Source: Desulforhopalus singaporensis (GTDB lineage Bacteria; Desulfobacterota; Desulfobulbia; Desulfobulbales; Desulfocapsaceae). From it: a stretch of DNA of 64,000 nucleotides. The notes beneath the pieces were generated by a model, which did no database searches, was not told the origin of the DNA, and was given only the letters and a program-made list of their open reading frames with translations. The stretch is from NCBI RefSeq assembly GCF_900104445.1, contig NZ_FNJI01000011.1, positions 62,001 to 126,000 of the forward strand, in the 5' to 3' direction. Positions 18,299 through 30,193 of the stretch are shown here, one piece after another; within the stretch, counting starts at the first letter, position 1; each line of letters begins with the position of its first letter. The position numbers and the translations under genes are program-made.

Positions 18299-18341
18299 AA
18301 AAGGTTGTGTCTTGAGGGAAAGAGACAACCTTTGTTTTCTT
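18299..18341 (+). promoter_or_regulatory. Terminator-like hairpin in the rpsA leader
   Basis: AAAGGTTGT (with a following bulge and TCT) pairs with AGA-ACAACCTTT, and TGTTTTCTTTC follows. It lies about 100 bases before the rpsA start and nearly copies the 5' arm of the terminator after rpsA. It may be an attenuator or the terminator of a short upstream transcript. Confidence 0.5.
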
Positions 18342-18437
18342 TCTGCGTGGGGGCGTCCCCGTGCAGGTAACCGTAAACCTTAACCTTATCCTCGATCCGT
18401 ATCGGACGTGACGAGGCCCACAGGAAGAGTAAAATCC

Positions 18438-20168
18438 ATGACAGAACAACTTGACAAATCAATCCAGGACGGCAGTGAAGATCTGAGCTTTGCAGAGCTC
18501 TTTGAAATGGAAGAAAACAACAGAGTGGTAGCTGTTGGTGACGTTGCCATGGGAACGATCATTGGCAGTGTAGATGATTACCTCCTGGTTGATGTCGGCG
18601 ACAAGGCTGAAAGCTATATCGCCAAATCCGAATTTCGCCTGGAAGAAGGTGAGGAAATCAACATCGGCGATGTTTACGAAGTTTTTGTCGAGCGTCGTAA
18701 GGAAGAAGGCGGGCTGCTCCTGTCGCGGGAAAAGGCCATCGCCATCAAGGTATGGGAGAAAATCGCCGAGATCCAAGAAGCCGATGAGACAATTACCGGA
18801 AAAATTGAGAGCCGGGTTAAAGGCGGTATGTCCGTCGATATCGGTGTCCCGGCATTCCTGCCCTATTCCCAGATCGACCTTCGTCCTGTCAAAGATCTTG
18901 ATGCATTAGTCGGTAATGCGATGGACTTCAAGATTCTGAAGTTCAACAAGAAAAGAAACAACGTCGTCATTTCACGGCGGGCCATTCTTGAGGAAGAGCG
19001 CAACAAACTGCGTGAAGAGATGCGTTCCAAGCTGGAAGAGGGACAAATCATCAAGGGTGCCATCACCAATATCACCGATTACGGCCTGTTTATCGATATG
19101 GGTGGCATGGACGGCCTCTGTCATATCACCGACCTCAGCTGGGGCAGAGTATCCCATCCGGCGAAACTCTACAAAGTCGGCGAAGAACTCGAAGTCAAGG
19201 TGCTCAAGTACGACCGGGATAACGACCGCGTATCCCTTGGTGTCAAACAGCTCCGTGATGATCCGTGGGAAACTGTGGTCGATAGATATCCGGTCAACGA
19301 GACCACTTCGGGCAAGGTCGTGTCGATTACCGATTACGGCGTGTTTGTGGAGCTCGAGGAAGGCGTGGAAGGACTTATCCATGTGTCGGAGATGACATGG
19401 TCCAAGAAACCCAGACATCCCTCCAAGATGGTTTCGGTAGGTGATGACGTTGAGGTTATGGTGCTCAACATCGAGACCGAAACCAAGCGGATTTCCCTTG
19501 GCATGAAGCAGCTTCAGCCGAATCCATGGGATCTCGTCACCGAAAATTATCCGGTGGGCTCCGTTATTGAGGGCAAAATTAAAAATATCACCGACTTCGG
19601 TGTGTTCATTGGTATTGAAGAAGGAATTGACGGGCTCATTCATGTGTCCGATCTGTCCTGGACCGAACGCATCAAGCATCCGTCGGAAAAATATGCCAAA
19701 GGGGAAACCATTCAGGCTGTAGTGCTGAAGATTGACAAGGAGAACGAGAGATTTTCCCTTGGAATCAAGCAGCTGGTACCGGATCCGTGGCAGGCGGCCT
19801 ATAACAACTATCCGTCGGGGACCGTGGTGGAAGGTGAAATCACCAACGTTACCGACTTCGGTGTATTTGTCAAACTCGAGGAAGGCATCGAAGGGCTGGT
19901 GCATGTCTCCGAGCTGAGCAAGGACAAGGTGAAGACTCCGGTCGGTATGTACAAGGTCGGCGACGTCCTCAAGGCTATCGTGATAAATGTTTCCGCAAAA
20001 GACCGCAAGATCGGCCTCTCGGTAAAAACCCTTGAGGGAGACGACGAGGAAACTGCAGTCGAGCGGTTCAAGAAAGCTGAAAAAGAGGCGTCAGACGCCG
20101 CACCATCTACTTTTGGAGACCTGCTCAAAGCGGCCGCAGAGGGCAGTGACTCAGCGGATAACGACTAA
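18438..20168 (+). CDS. rpsA: 30S ribosomal protein S1
   Basis: S1 binds mRNA and helps start translation. From ATG 18438 (GGAAGAG upstream) the protein has 576 aa with six S1 OB-fold repeats. The last four are near-copies carrying ITDYGVFVELEEGVEGLIHV, ITDFGVFIGIEEGIDGLIHV and VTDFGVFVKLEEGIEGLVHV. A shorter acidic N-terminus (FAELFEMEENN) fits the family's ribosome-binding region. An in-frame start ten codons upstream lacks a ribosome-binding site. The gene is followed by a strong terminator and then an IHF-type gene, the same order as in enterobacteria. Confidence 0.96.
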   Translation: MTEQLDKSIQDGSEDLSFAELFEMEENNRVVAVGDVAMGTIIGSVDDYLLVDVGDKAESYIAKSEFRLEEGEEINIGDVYEVFVERRKEEGGLLLSREKAIAIKVWEKIAEIQEADETITGKIESRVKGGMSVDIGVPAFLPYSQIDLRPVKDLDALVGNAMDFKILKFNKKRNNVVISRRAILEEERNKLREEMRSKLEEGQIIKGAITNITDYGLFIDMGGMDGLCHITDLSWGRVSHPAKLYKVGEELEVKVLKYDRDNDRVSLGVKQLRDDPWETVVDRYPVNETTSGKVVSITDYGVFVELEEGVEGLIHVSEMTWSKKPRHPSKMVSVGDDVEVMVLNIETETKRISLGMKQLQPNPWDLVTENYPVGSVIEGKIKNITDFGVFIGIEEGIDGLIHVSDLSWTERIKHPSEKYAKGETIQAVVLKIDKENERFSLGIKQLVPDPWQAAYNNYPSGTVVEGEITNVTDFGVFVKLEEGIEGLVHVSELSKDKVKTPVGMYKVGDVLKAIVINVSAKDRKIGLSVKTLEGDDEETAVERFKKAEKEASDAAPSTFGDLLKAAAEGSDSADND

Positions 20169-20202
20169 GTTTCCTGAAGGGAAGGTGGGCAGAGTGTAGC
20201 TC

Positions 20203-20244
20203 AAAGGTTGTCTTGCCGTAAATCCGGCAAGACAACCTTTTTTT
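20203..20244 (+). terminator. Intrinsic terminator after rpsA
   Basis: AAAGGTTGTCTTGCCG pairs perfectly with CGGCAAGACAACCTTT, followed by a T-run. Confidence 0.95.
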
Positions 20245-20307
20245 ATACTGTCCGTGACGCCGCCTGCGCAGGCGTCGCTCTAATTTTTACTGGAAGTTGA
20301 TGAACGT

Positions 20308-20592
20308 ATGCTGAAAAAAGATTTAGTTGATAGGGTAAGTAGTGAGTTGTCCATGCAGAAGCAGGACGTGAGCCTGGCAGTTGATATAATGCTTGATGCC
20401 ATGTCAAAAGCGCTGATTGAAGAGAGGCGGATAGAATTGCGTGGATTCGGCAGCTTTTCCGTACGATCGAGAAAACCGCGGTCGACCAAAAATCCGCGTA
20501 CCGGCAAGATAATGGAAATACCGGATCGTAAGACCTTGCACTTCACCATGAGCAAATCGCTCAAGGAAGCATTGATCAGCGAAACGGAGTAA
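20308..20592 (+). CDS. IHF/HU-family DNA-bending protein
   Basis: 94 aa with the typical HU/IHF fold: MLKKDLVDRVSSELS, the helical dimer region, RIELRGFGSFSVRSRKPR, and the DNA-arm loop NPRTGKIMEIPDRKTLHFTMSKSLKEAL. The Pro in the arm sits where HU/IHF proteins intercalate into DNA. Its place directly after rpsA mirrors the rpsA-ihfB order of gammaproteobacteria, so an IHF-beta identity is likely but not certain. The 3' end overlaps the convergent Sua5-family gene by 17 bases. Confidence 0.92.
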   Translation: MLKKDLVDRVSSELSMQKQDVSLAVDIMLDAMSKALIEERRIELRGFGSFSVRSRKPRSTKNPRTGKIMEIPDRKTLHFTMSKSLKEALISETE

Positions 20593-21187
20593 CGTCTCCT
20601 TTACCTTCACGCAGTATCTCGGGGTAATCGCTGGTAAGGTCGATTACCGAGGACGGATCGGGAAAAACTGGACCTGCATCGATGATCAGGTCTATTCGTT
20701 TTCCGAGATACTGCTCGATTTCGTATGGGTCGGAGAGCACGGTGTTAACATCTTCAAGTTGGACACTGGTATTGATTATTGGGTTGCCGAGGGTTTCGAG
20801 CAACAGCCTGCTGACCGGATGAGCGGGTACCCGTATACCTACAGTTTTCTGCTTTGTAGCCATTGTCTTGGGTACCAGTTTTGTTCCGGGTAAAACGAAG
20901 GTGTAAGGGCCGGGCAGGTTTTTCTTGAGTAACCTGTACGCGGTGTTTGACACGTGGGCAAAGCGGCTGATATCTTTGAGATCGGAACACATAAAGGAAA
21001 AAGGCTTGTTATTCGGTCGTTTCTTAAGCTGTATGACCTGTTTGATAGCCTTCTGGTTGAACAGGTCGCAGCCGATCCCGTAGCCGGTGTCTGTAGGGTA
21101 GCAGATGACACCGCCATTTTTTAAGAATTTTACGGCTTGTTCTATGAGCCGTTGCTGTGGATTTGTAGGGTTGATTGCAAGCAGCAT
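20576..21187 (-). CDS. Sua5/YciO/YrdC-family protein (threonylcarbamoyl-AMP synthase-like)
   Basis: 203 aa from ATG 21187 (AGAGGA about eleven bases upstream); a frame start 20 codons earlier has no homologous sequence. Signature segments are GGVICYPTDTGYGIGCDLFN, KKRPNNKPFSFMC, LLKKNLPGPYTFVLPGTK and TVGIRVPAHPVSRLLLE. The length and the absence of a C-terminal Sua5 domain make it YciO/YrdC-like. The family makes threonylcarbamoyl-AMP for tRNA t6A, though the YciO branch is less well defined. It is convergent with, and overlaps, the IHF-type gene. Confidence 0.88.
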   Translation of the reverse strand: MLLAINPTNPQQRLIEQAVKFLKNGGVICYPTDTGYGIGCDLFNQKAIKQVIQLKKRPNNKPFSFMCSDLKDISRFAHVSNTAYRLLKKNLPGPYTFVLPGTKLVPKTMATKQKTVGIRVPAHPVSRLLLETLGNPIINTSVQLEDVNTVLSDPYEIEQYLGKRIDLIIDAGPVFPDPSSVIDLTSDYPEILREGKGDVTPFR

Positions 21188-21374
21188 GGTCGACTTGATC
21201 CTCTGGTTCGGTGTCTGGGGTGCATTCCGGTAGCGCCCGATAGACAAAAATTAAGCATGTTTTCTGCTGTTTGAACTTATTTTGGATTTTGGCAACAGCA
21301 AAACAATGTAAAATTTAGTAATTTTTTTATCTCAAGATTTATTTCTTGACTGTAATCCCTGATGAGGAGGGAAC

Positions 21375-22844
21375 ATGTTACCAGATCATATAGAAACTGC
21401 ACTCACATTTGACGATTTACTTCTTGTTCCGTCTGCTTCCGAGGTGTTACCGAACCAGGTAAGCCTGGAAACACGGCTTACCGATACCATCATGCTGAAA
21501 ACGCCCCTGGTGAGCTCGGCCATGGACACCGTGACCGAATACCGGACGGCGATTGCCATGGCAAGGGAAGGGGGGATCGGCATAATCCACAAGAACATGA
21601 CCATTGACGAGCAGGTCCTCATGGTGGAACGGGTAAAAAAATCCGAGTCGGGGATGATCATCGACCCCATCACGGTAACCCAGGACCAGTCCGTGGCGGA
21701 AGTACAGAAGATAATGAGCATCTATAAGATCTCTGGCCTTCCTGTGCTGCATAAGGGAAAGCTGACGGGTATCGTCACCAATCGGGACCTGCGTTTTGTC
21801 TCCGACGACGGGTTGCGGGTAGCCGACGTGATGACCTCGAAAAACCTGGTTACCGCCAAGGTCGGCATTACCCTTGAGCAGTCCAAGGCTCTGCTTCATG
21901 AGCATAGAATTGAAAAACTGCTGGTGGTGGATGACAATGGCGGCCTGAAGGGTCTTATTACCATCAAGGACCTTGAAAAAATCAAGCGATATCCCCTGGC
22001 GGCCAAGGACAGGTTCGGCCGGCTGCTAGTTGGTGCCGCTCTCGGGGTGGGCGCAAATATAGAGAGCCATGCGGAGAAGTTGCTGCGGGTCGGCGTCGAC
22101 GTGGTGGTGGTCGATTCCGCCCATGGCCACTCCAAGGGAGTGATCAATGCCGTAAGGCGCGTTAAAGAAGCTTTCCCCGAACTTTCGGTGATTGCCGGAA
22201 ACGTGGCAACCGGGGAAGGCACCGAGGACCTGATAAAGGCCGGCGCCAACGGAATCAAGGTCGGTATCGGACCTGGGTCGATCTGTACCACCAGGGTGGT
22301 TGCCGGAGTAGGGGTGCCGCAGATGACGGCACTGAAAAAAGCCGTTGCGGTGGGCAACAAGTACAATATCCCGATAATTTCCGATGGAGGTATCAAGCAT
22401 TCAGGGGATATCGCCAAGGCGATCGGCGCCGGGGCAAGCACGGTAATGCTCGGCTCGCTTTTCGCAGGAACGGACGAGACTCCCGGAGACACGTTCCTCT
22501 ATCAGGGCCGCACCTATAAATCCTATCGCGGGATGGGCTCGCTGGGTGCCATGAGTCAGGCGGACGGCAGTGCCGATCGTTATTTTCAGTCCGAGGTGGA
22601 ATCCTCCTCCAAGCTGGTACCGGAGGGGATTGAGGGCAAGGTACCCTACCGGGGACCGATCTCAAATGTTCTGTACCAACTTCTCGGGGGACTGCGTTCA
22701 GGGATGGGGTATGTGGGAGCGGCAAGTATTGCCGAACTTCAGCAGAGGGCAAAATTCGTCAGGATATCTCCGGCGGGCCTTCGCGAATCCCATGTCCATG
22801 ACGTGATCATCACCAAAGAGGCACCGAATTACCGCACCGCCTGA
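21375..22844 (+). CDS. guaB: IMP dehydrogenase
   Basis: GuaB oxidises IMP to XMP with NAD, the committed step to GMP. The 489-aa protein has the TIM barrel interrupted by two CBS modules ([19 protein letters not shown] and [21 protein letters not shown]). The catalytic loop [20 protein letters not shown], the phosphate site [19 protein letters not shown] and the flap [12 protein letters not shown] are intact. GGAGG precedes the start. It is followed after 44 bases by guaA, so the two GMP-synthesis genes form an operon. Confidence 0.97.
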   Translation: MLPDHIETALTFDDLLLVPSASEVLPNQVSLETRLTDTIMLKTPLVSSAMDTVTEYRTAIAMAREGGIGIIHKNMTIDEQVLMVERVKKSESGMIIDPITVTQDQSVAEVQKIMSIYKISGLPVLHKGKLTGIVTNRDLRFVSDDGLRVADVMTSKNLVTAKVGITLEQSKALLHEHRIEKLLVVDDNGGLKGLITIKDLEKIKRYPLAAKDRFGRLLVGAALGVGANIESHAEKLLRVGVDVVVVDSAHGHSKGVINAVRRVKEAFPELSVIAGNVATGEGTEDLIKAGANGIKVGIGPGSICTTRVVAGVGVPQMTALKKAVAVGNKYNIPIISDGGIKHSGDIAKAIGAGASTVMLGSLFAGTDETPGDTFLYQGRTYKSYRGMGSLGAMSQADGSADRYFQSEVESSSKLVPEGIEGKVPYRGPISNVLYQLLGGLRSGMGYVGAASIAELQQRAKFVRISPAGLRESHVHDVIITKEAPNYRTA

Positions 22845-22888
22845 GAGGCTGGCGCTGTAACATAAATTCTTAACCGAAGAAGAAAGAT

Positions 22889-24439
22889 ATGGATATTCAC
22901 AGTGAGAAAATAATCATCCTCGATTTCGGCTCCCAGACGACCCAGCTTATTGCCCGGCGCATCAGGGAGCAGAAGGTGTACAGCGAGATTCATCCTTTTT
23001 CAATCTCTCTTGACAAAATAAAGGAGCTCAAGCCGAGCGGAATTGTCCTTTCAGGCGGCCCCTGTTCTGTTTACGATGCCGATGCGCCACATTCCGATCC
23101 TGGTATTTTCGAACTGGATATTCCCGTTCTGGGCATCTGTTACGGGGCGCAGCTTATGCTCCAGCAGATGGGCGGCAAGGTTGAGAAAGCCGAGAAACGC
23201 GAATTCGGCAAAGCCGAGCTCACGATTCACTACACCGCCGGTCTTTTTGCCGGGTTGGAGACGGATAAACCGATCCATCAGGTATGGATGAGTCACGGAG
23301 ACCGGGTGGAAGAGATACCTGAAGGTTTTGCGGTGACGGCCACCAGCGTCAATTCGCCCAATGCGGCACTGCGCCACAAGACAAAACCTTTTGTCGCCGT
23401 TCAGTTCCATCCGGAGGTTGCCCATACGGTTATCGGCAACGATGTGCTGAGGAACTTTATTTTCGGAATCTGCAACTGCAGTCCGGAATGGACCATGCAC
23501 TCATTTATCGAGCAGAATGTCCGGGCAATCAAGAAAAAAGTGGGCAGCGACAAGGTGATTTGCGCTCTTTCCGGCGGGGTGGACAGCTCGGTGGTGGCGG
23601 CTATAATCCATCGGGCTATCGGTGATCAGCTGACGTGCATCTATGTCAACAACGGCCTGATGCGCACCGGAGAGAGCGAATCGATCATGCGGTTCTTCAA
23701 GGAAAAGACGAAGCTCAAACTTATCGATATTAATGCCACCGACTTTTTTCTCGGCGAACTTGACGGAGTTGAAGACCCGGAAGTGAAAAGAAAGCGGATC
23801 GGTCTGGGATTCATCAAGATTTTCGAGGAAGAGGCCGGAAAAATCGGCGGAGTGAAGTATCTGGCACAGGGTACCCTCTATCCAGATGTCATTGAATCGG
23901 TGAGCTTCAGAGGGGAGGCGCCGATAAAATCCCACCATAACGTGGGTGGACTGCCGGAGGTTATGCAGCTTGATCTTATCGAACCTCTTCGCGAGCTGTT
24001 CAAGGATGAAGTCCGGGAACTGGGCCTAGAACTCGGACTTCCCGAAGAGGCCATTTACCGCCAGCCATTTCCCGGGCCGGGGTTGGGGATACGGATTATG
24101 GGAGAAGTGACGGCGGAGAGGTTGAATATTCTGAGGCAGTCGGATGTGATAGTACTGGAAGAAATGCGCCGTGCCGGCTGGTACAGAAAGGTGTGGCAGT
24201 CCTTTGCGGTACTGCTGCCGATCCAGACCGTAGGGGTCATGGGCGACGGGCGGACCTATGAACATGTTATCGCCATTCGTTCAGTGGATTCCAGGGACGC
24301 GATGACCGCGGACTGGTCGAAACTGCCCTACGAGATCCTTGGCGAGATATCGAGCAGGATTATCAATGAAGTGCGCGGAGTCAACCGTGTCGTCTATGAT
24401 ATCTCCTCAAAGCCTCCGGCGACGATTGAGTGGGAATAA
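22889..24439 (+). CDS. guaA: GMP synthase (glutamine-hydrolysing)
   Basis: GuaA converts XMP to GMP. The 516-aa protein has the class I amidotransferase domain (ILDFGSQTTQLIARRIRE, the nucleophile elbow GICYGAQLM, and QFHPEV with the catalytic His) followed by the ATP-pyrophosphatase P-loop SGGVDSSV and the dimerisation domain with RQPFPGPGLGIRI and VNRVVYDISSKPPATIEWE at the end. It is the standard bacterial form, directly downstream of guaB. Confidence 0.97.
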   Translation: MDIHSEKIIILDFGSQTTQLIARRIREQKVYSEIHPFSISLDKIKELKPSGIVLSGGPCSVYDADAPHSDPGIFELDIPVLGICYGAQLMLQQMGGKVEKAEKREFGKAELTIHYTAGLFAGLETDKPIHQVWMSHGDRVEEIPEGFAVTATSVNSPNAALRHKTKPFVAVQFHPEVAHTVIGNDVLRNFIFGICNCSPEWTMHSFIEQNVRAIKKKVGSDKVICALSGGVDSSVVAAIIHRAIGDQLTCIYVNNGLMRTGESESIMRFFKEKTKLKLIDINATDFFLGELDGVEDPEVKRKRIGLGFIKIFEEEAGKIGGVKYLAQGTLYPDVIESVSFRGEAPIKSHHNVGGLPEVMQLDLIEPLRELFKDEVRELGLELGLPEEAIYRQPFPGPGLGIRIMGEVTAERLNILRQSDVIVLEEMRRAGWYRKVWQSFAVLLPIQTVGVMGDGRTYEHVIAIRSVDSRDAMTADWSKLPYEILGEISSRIINEVRGVNRVVYDISSKPPATIEWE

Positions 24440-24460
24440 CCCTGCGGTTCTCAGGAAGAC

Positions 24461-25222
24461 ATGCTGAAAACAGGAATCTACGTTGATGCCGAAAATATCA
24501 GAATGTGCGGCGGCTACGGTATGCGCTACGACGTTTTGGTGGACCTGGCGGAGAGCGGTAATTCGATACTGCTCAGGGCCAACTCCTACCTGGCCGAAGA
24601 CAGGGAGCGGACCAGGGATGACGCCGATTACCGGCAGAAACTCTATCGCTATCACGACGTCATAAGGCAGTGCGGGTTCAAGGTCATTAAAAAGTATGTT
24701 AAACATTTCGTTGATGACGAGGGGATACTGACCACCAAGGCCAATGCCGATATGGATCTGGCCATCGATGCCCTGCTGCAGGCGAGAAACCTGGACCGGA
24801 TCATCCTGCTCACCGGCGACGGCGATTTTATACGCCTGGTGCTGGCACTGCAGAATATGGGCTGCCGGGTGGAGGTGATAGGTTTTAACCACGTCAGCCA
24901 CGAACTCAAAGAGGCGGCGGATGCTTTTTTGTCAGGCTTTCTGGTTCCCGGACTGCTGCCGATTCCTCCTCTGAACGGCGAAGACAGGTATCGCGGTATT
25001 CCCATAAACTACAACCCGGACCGGGGGTTCGGGTTTCTTCGCTACTACACCCTGGGGCCACAAGGGCTGTTGCCGGAATCGGTTTTTTTTCACTGCTCCA
25101 AGGCACCGGATATAAGCGATGCACTGTTCCTGGATTCGGCCAATATCTTTGAATTCACCATTGTAACAAATACTGACAACAACAGGACCGAGGCGTGGAA
25201 CATACAGCTGCTTGATGAATAA
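24461..25222 (+). CDS. NYN-domain (LabA/DUF88-like) protein with cold-shock-like C-terminus
   Basis: 253 aa. The N-terminal 160 residues have a PIN-like NYN domain: GIYVDAENIRMCG, the acidic patch KANADMDLAIDAL, IILLTGDGDFIRLVLALQN and VEVIGF, matching the Asp residues of NYN RNases. The C-terminal 75 residues (YRGIPINYNPDRGFGFLRYY...VFFHCSKAPD) look like a cold-shock/OB fold for nucleic-acid binding. The combination suggests a small RNA- or tRNA-directed nuclease (inference). It begins 21 bases after guaA on the same strand, probably in the same transcript. Confidence 0.8.
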   Translation: MLKTGIYVDAENIRMCGGYGMRYDVLVDLAESGNSILLRANSYLAEDRERTRDDADYRQKLYRYHDVIRQCGFKVIKKYVKHFVDDEGILTTKANADMDLAIDALLQARNLDRIILLTGDGDFIRLVLALQNMGCRVEVIGFNHVSHELKEAADAFLSGFLVPGLLPIPPLNGEDRYRGIPINYNPDRGFGFLRYYTLGPQGLLPESVFFHCSKAPDISDALFLDSANIFEFTIVTNTDNNRTEAWNIQLLDE

Positions 25223-25351
25223 AATCGGCTCATAGAGAAACGACGGGTATCCTGGCACTTATGGTAATTGCGGTCCGTTTGTTTTTGTGTTAGGAATAGT
25301 TGATGTTGATAACGTTACGTTTTAACAGTATATTCTTTGCACGGAGGAGAA

Positions 25352-26188
25352 ATGAACTTGCGCTTGGATATGGTCAATGGTGAACTTCTGAAAAATATGC
25401 AGCCGGTCCTTCTGTCGTGGGGTGGGAAGATAGTCGCCGCCCTGCTTGTTTTCTTGATCGGGAAATGGGTCGCGTCAAGGATAACCATCCTGGTTGTAAA
25501 GATTCTTGAGAAGAAAAATGTCGATGTTACGCTGATACGTTTTCTTCGCGGCATAATTTATTATGCCCTGCTGATAGCGGTATTGATCGCCGCGGCGGGA
25601 CAGCTCGGCATTCAGACAACGTCGTTTCTGGCGATTCTGGGCGCGGCCTCGCTTGCCGTGGGTCTTGCCTTGAAGGATTCCCTGGCGAATTTTTCCTCGG
25701 GGGTAATGCTCATCCTGTTCAGGCCTTTCAGGGTCGGCGACTGGGTGCAGGTCGGTTCTGAAGCGGGCACGGTGCAGGAGATCTCTGTTTTTTCCACCAT
25801 ACTGCACACTGGGGACAACCAGAAAAAAATTATTCCCAACGGAGCCATTGCCAACAATACCATCACCAATGTCACCGCCAATGCCACCCGCAGGATAGAT
25901 CTTGTAATCGGCATAAGCTATGACGATGATATCGACAAGGCCAAACAGGTCCTGGCGAAGATCCTCGACGGTGAAAAGAGAATACTTCCGGAACCGGCAC
26001 CGCTCATCGCGGTATCCGCTCTCGCCGACTCTTCGGTGAACCTGGCGGTACGCCCCTGGGTGAGAACAGCTGATTACTGGTCCGTCTACTTCAGCCTGAC
26101 TGAAACCATAAAGAAAACCTTTGACGAGGAAAATATTACCATTCCCTATCCGCAACGCGATATACACCTGCATGGGCAGAACGGTTGA
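25352..26188 (+). CDS. Small-conductance mechanosensitive channel (MscS family)
   Basis: 278 aa from ATG 25352, behind GGAGGAG. An upstream TTG at 25337 falls inside that site. The three N-terminal membrane segments run to the pore helix TM3 with the Ala/Gly pattern TTSFLAILGAASLAVGLALK, then the beta domain FRPFRVGDWVQVGSEAGTVQEI, and IIPNGAIANNTITNVTANATRR. At normal MscS length, it protects against osmotic down-shock by releasing solutes. Confidence 0.95.
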   Translation: MNLRLDMVNGELLKNMQPVLLSWGGKIVAALLVFLIGKWVASRITILVVKILEKKNVDVTLIRFLRGIIYYALLIAVLIAAAGQLGIQTTSFLAILGAASLAVGLALKDSLANFSSGVMLILFRPFRVGDWVQVGSEAGTVQEISVFSTILHTGDNQKKIIPNGAIANNTITNVTANATRRIDLVIGISYDDDIDKAKQVLAKILDGEKRILPEPAPLIAVSALADSSVNLAVRPWVRTADYWSVYFSLTETIKKTFDEENITIPYPQRDIHLHGQNG

Positions 26189-26251
26189 TCGTTCTCTTTA
26201 CTGCACGCAAATGTTACGACCGGTAACAACCGTTTTTAAAGGGGGAAACAG

Positions 26252-27242
26252 GTGACTGTGTTCATGGTCGGCGATATCGGCGGCTCCAAAAGTGAGTTTG
26301 CGATTTTCTCCAGTGATGATCCGGCAACTCCCCTTGATTTTCGTCGCTATGCGAATTCCGGCTTCAACAGTGCGGAAGAGGTTATGGAAAAATACCTCTC
26401 CCAGTGCAGCCACTCTCCCCAGACCGCGTGCCTGGCTGTGGCGGGCGTGGTTGAAGCCGAGCGGGCACAGATGACCAACCTCGATTGGCATTTTGACGCT
26501 TGCGCTCTTGCCGCCCGATTTTCTTTTGCCAAAGTGGTTCTCATAAACGATATGACCGCACTGGCCAGTTCCCTGCCTCTGCTCGACCGCAACCATCAAC
26601 TCATGACACTTAACAGTGGGAGCGGTAAGCAAGGTGCGGTCTGCGGCCTGGTGGCGCCCGGTACCGGACTTGGCGAGGGGTTGTTTGTCCGGTTGGGGCA
26701 AAACTCTTTTTTTGCTCTTGGTTCCGAGGGAGGCCATGGTGGTTTTTCCCCGGCAGACAAAGAACAGCTGGAGCTTCTGCAGTGGCTGCAACAGAAGGTG
26801 AGCCCGGTAAGCTGGGAAATGGTCGCTTCCGGCAGGGGGATTCCGGCGCTGTTTGCGTATTATACCCAACATTGCGGCATGGCCCCGTCCGGGCGGATAA
26901 CCAGGGAGCTTGCGGGGGGCGACGACCAGACAAGGATCATTATCGATGGCGGGGTGACCGGTGACAGATGCCCGGTATGTGCCAGGGTGGTCGAGCTGTT
27001 CCTGGCAATTGTCGGCAGTGAGGCCGGCAACCTGGCATTAAAGCTCAACGCCACTGGTGGAATCTATCTGGGAGGCGGAATCCTGCCCCGGCTTGTCGGC
27101 AGAACCTCGTTTGCACCGCTGGTGACAGCGTTTGGCGCCAAGGGTAAGATGACGGAGCTGGTAGCCAGGATTCCTCTTTATCTGATCCTGGAAAAAAAAG
27201 CGGTGCTGATGGGGGGCGCCAATTTTGTAACGGGAGGACAGC

Positions 27243-27250
<8 letters not shown>
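26252..27250 (+). CDS. glk: Glucokinase (Glk family)
   Basis: 332 aa ATP-dependent hexokinase of the bacterial Glk family. The start is GTG with GGGGGA upstream. Visible are the phosphate loop VGDIGGSKSEFAIF, the substrate segment LINDMTALASSLP, GLVAPGTGLGEGLFV, and LGSEGGHGGFSPADKEQ (the EGGH motif). Near the end NATGGIYLGGGILPRLV fits the family. The next gene overlaps by eight bases and encodes a sugar-kinase-like protein, so the two may act on the same sugar pathway. Confidence 0.88.
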
Positions 27251-29569
<2,319 letters not shown>

Positions 29570-29667
29570 TTAGCATGGTCACGGTTAATATATTATAATC
29601 AATTGTATCGGAAGAATATTTTAATTCAGGTTTATCACGTTTTTGCAATCTTACTGGAGGAATTATT

Positions 29668-30012
29668 ATGACAGAACTTGCTCATGCAGCTGCTCCTGCT
29701 GCAGGTGGCGCCGGAGGCTTCGCCTCTTTTATTCCACTTATTCTTATTTTTGTCGTGTTCTATTTTCTGTTGATAAGGCCGCAGCAGAAGCAGGCGAAGA
29801 AACATCAGGCATTTCTCAATGATCTGAAAAAAGGCAACAAGGTTGTTACCAAGGGTGGAATTCACGGACAGATCGTTTCGCTGAGCGATAACGTTGTTAC
29901 CCTTGAAATTGCCAAGGACATAACAATTAAAGTTTCCCGTGATGCGATCGGAGGCCCTCTTGGCAAGGATGGCACCACTGAACAAAAAGAGATCAAGAGC
30001 TCCGGAGGGTGA
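29668..30012 (+). CDS. yajC: Preprotein translocase subunit YajC
   Basis: 114 aa single-span inner-membrane protein that accompanies SecDF. An Ala/Gly-rich periplasmic N-terminus precedes the span FIPLILIFVVFYFLLIRPQQ and the cytoplasmic KKHQAFLNDLKKGNKVVTKGGIHGQI. GGAGG precedes the start. The tgt-yajC order is standard; secD/secF are not found next to it here. Confidence 0.95.
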   Translation: MTELAHAAAPAAGGAGGFASFIPLILIFVVFYFLLIRPQQKQAKKHQAFLNDLKKGNKVVTKGGIHGQIVSLSDNVVTLEIAKDITIKVSRDAIGGPLGKDGTTEQKEIKSSGG

Positions 30013-30056
30013 GGCATTAAAGGTTGCTGATCCCCAGGTTGTGGAGCTGACAAGTC

Positions 30057-30100
30057 AAGCCGGATTTCCTGTTACTACGGGAAATTCGGCTTTTCTTTTC
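30057..30100 (+). terminator. Intrinsic terminator after yajC
   Basis: AAGCCGGATTTCC pairs with GGGAAATTCGGCTT, followed by TTCTTTTC. It ends tgt-yajC before secDF would be expected. Confidence 0.85.
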
Positions 30101-30193
30101 TGTACTGTACCTGCCAAGTATGGCCGCTGTCGGCCTGCGGCGCAGCGAAGGTACAGGTGTTGCTGACAGAATATTTGGCAAGCGGATGAGATA

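Noticed and set aside
18972-19904. Leftward open frame of 310 codons in rpsA
   Set aside because: It mirrors the repeated S1 domains on the other strand; rpsA itself is certain.
25235-25280. TGGCAC...TTGC as a sigma54 promoter before the MscS gene
   Set aside because: The spacing between the GG and GC elements is about four bases too long for a sigma54 site.
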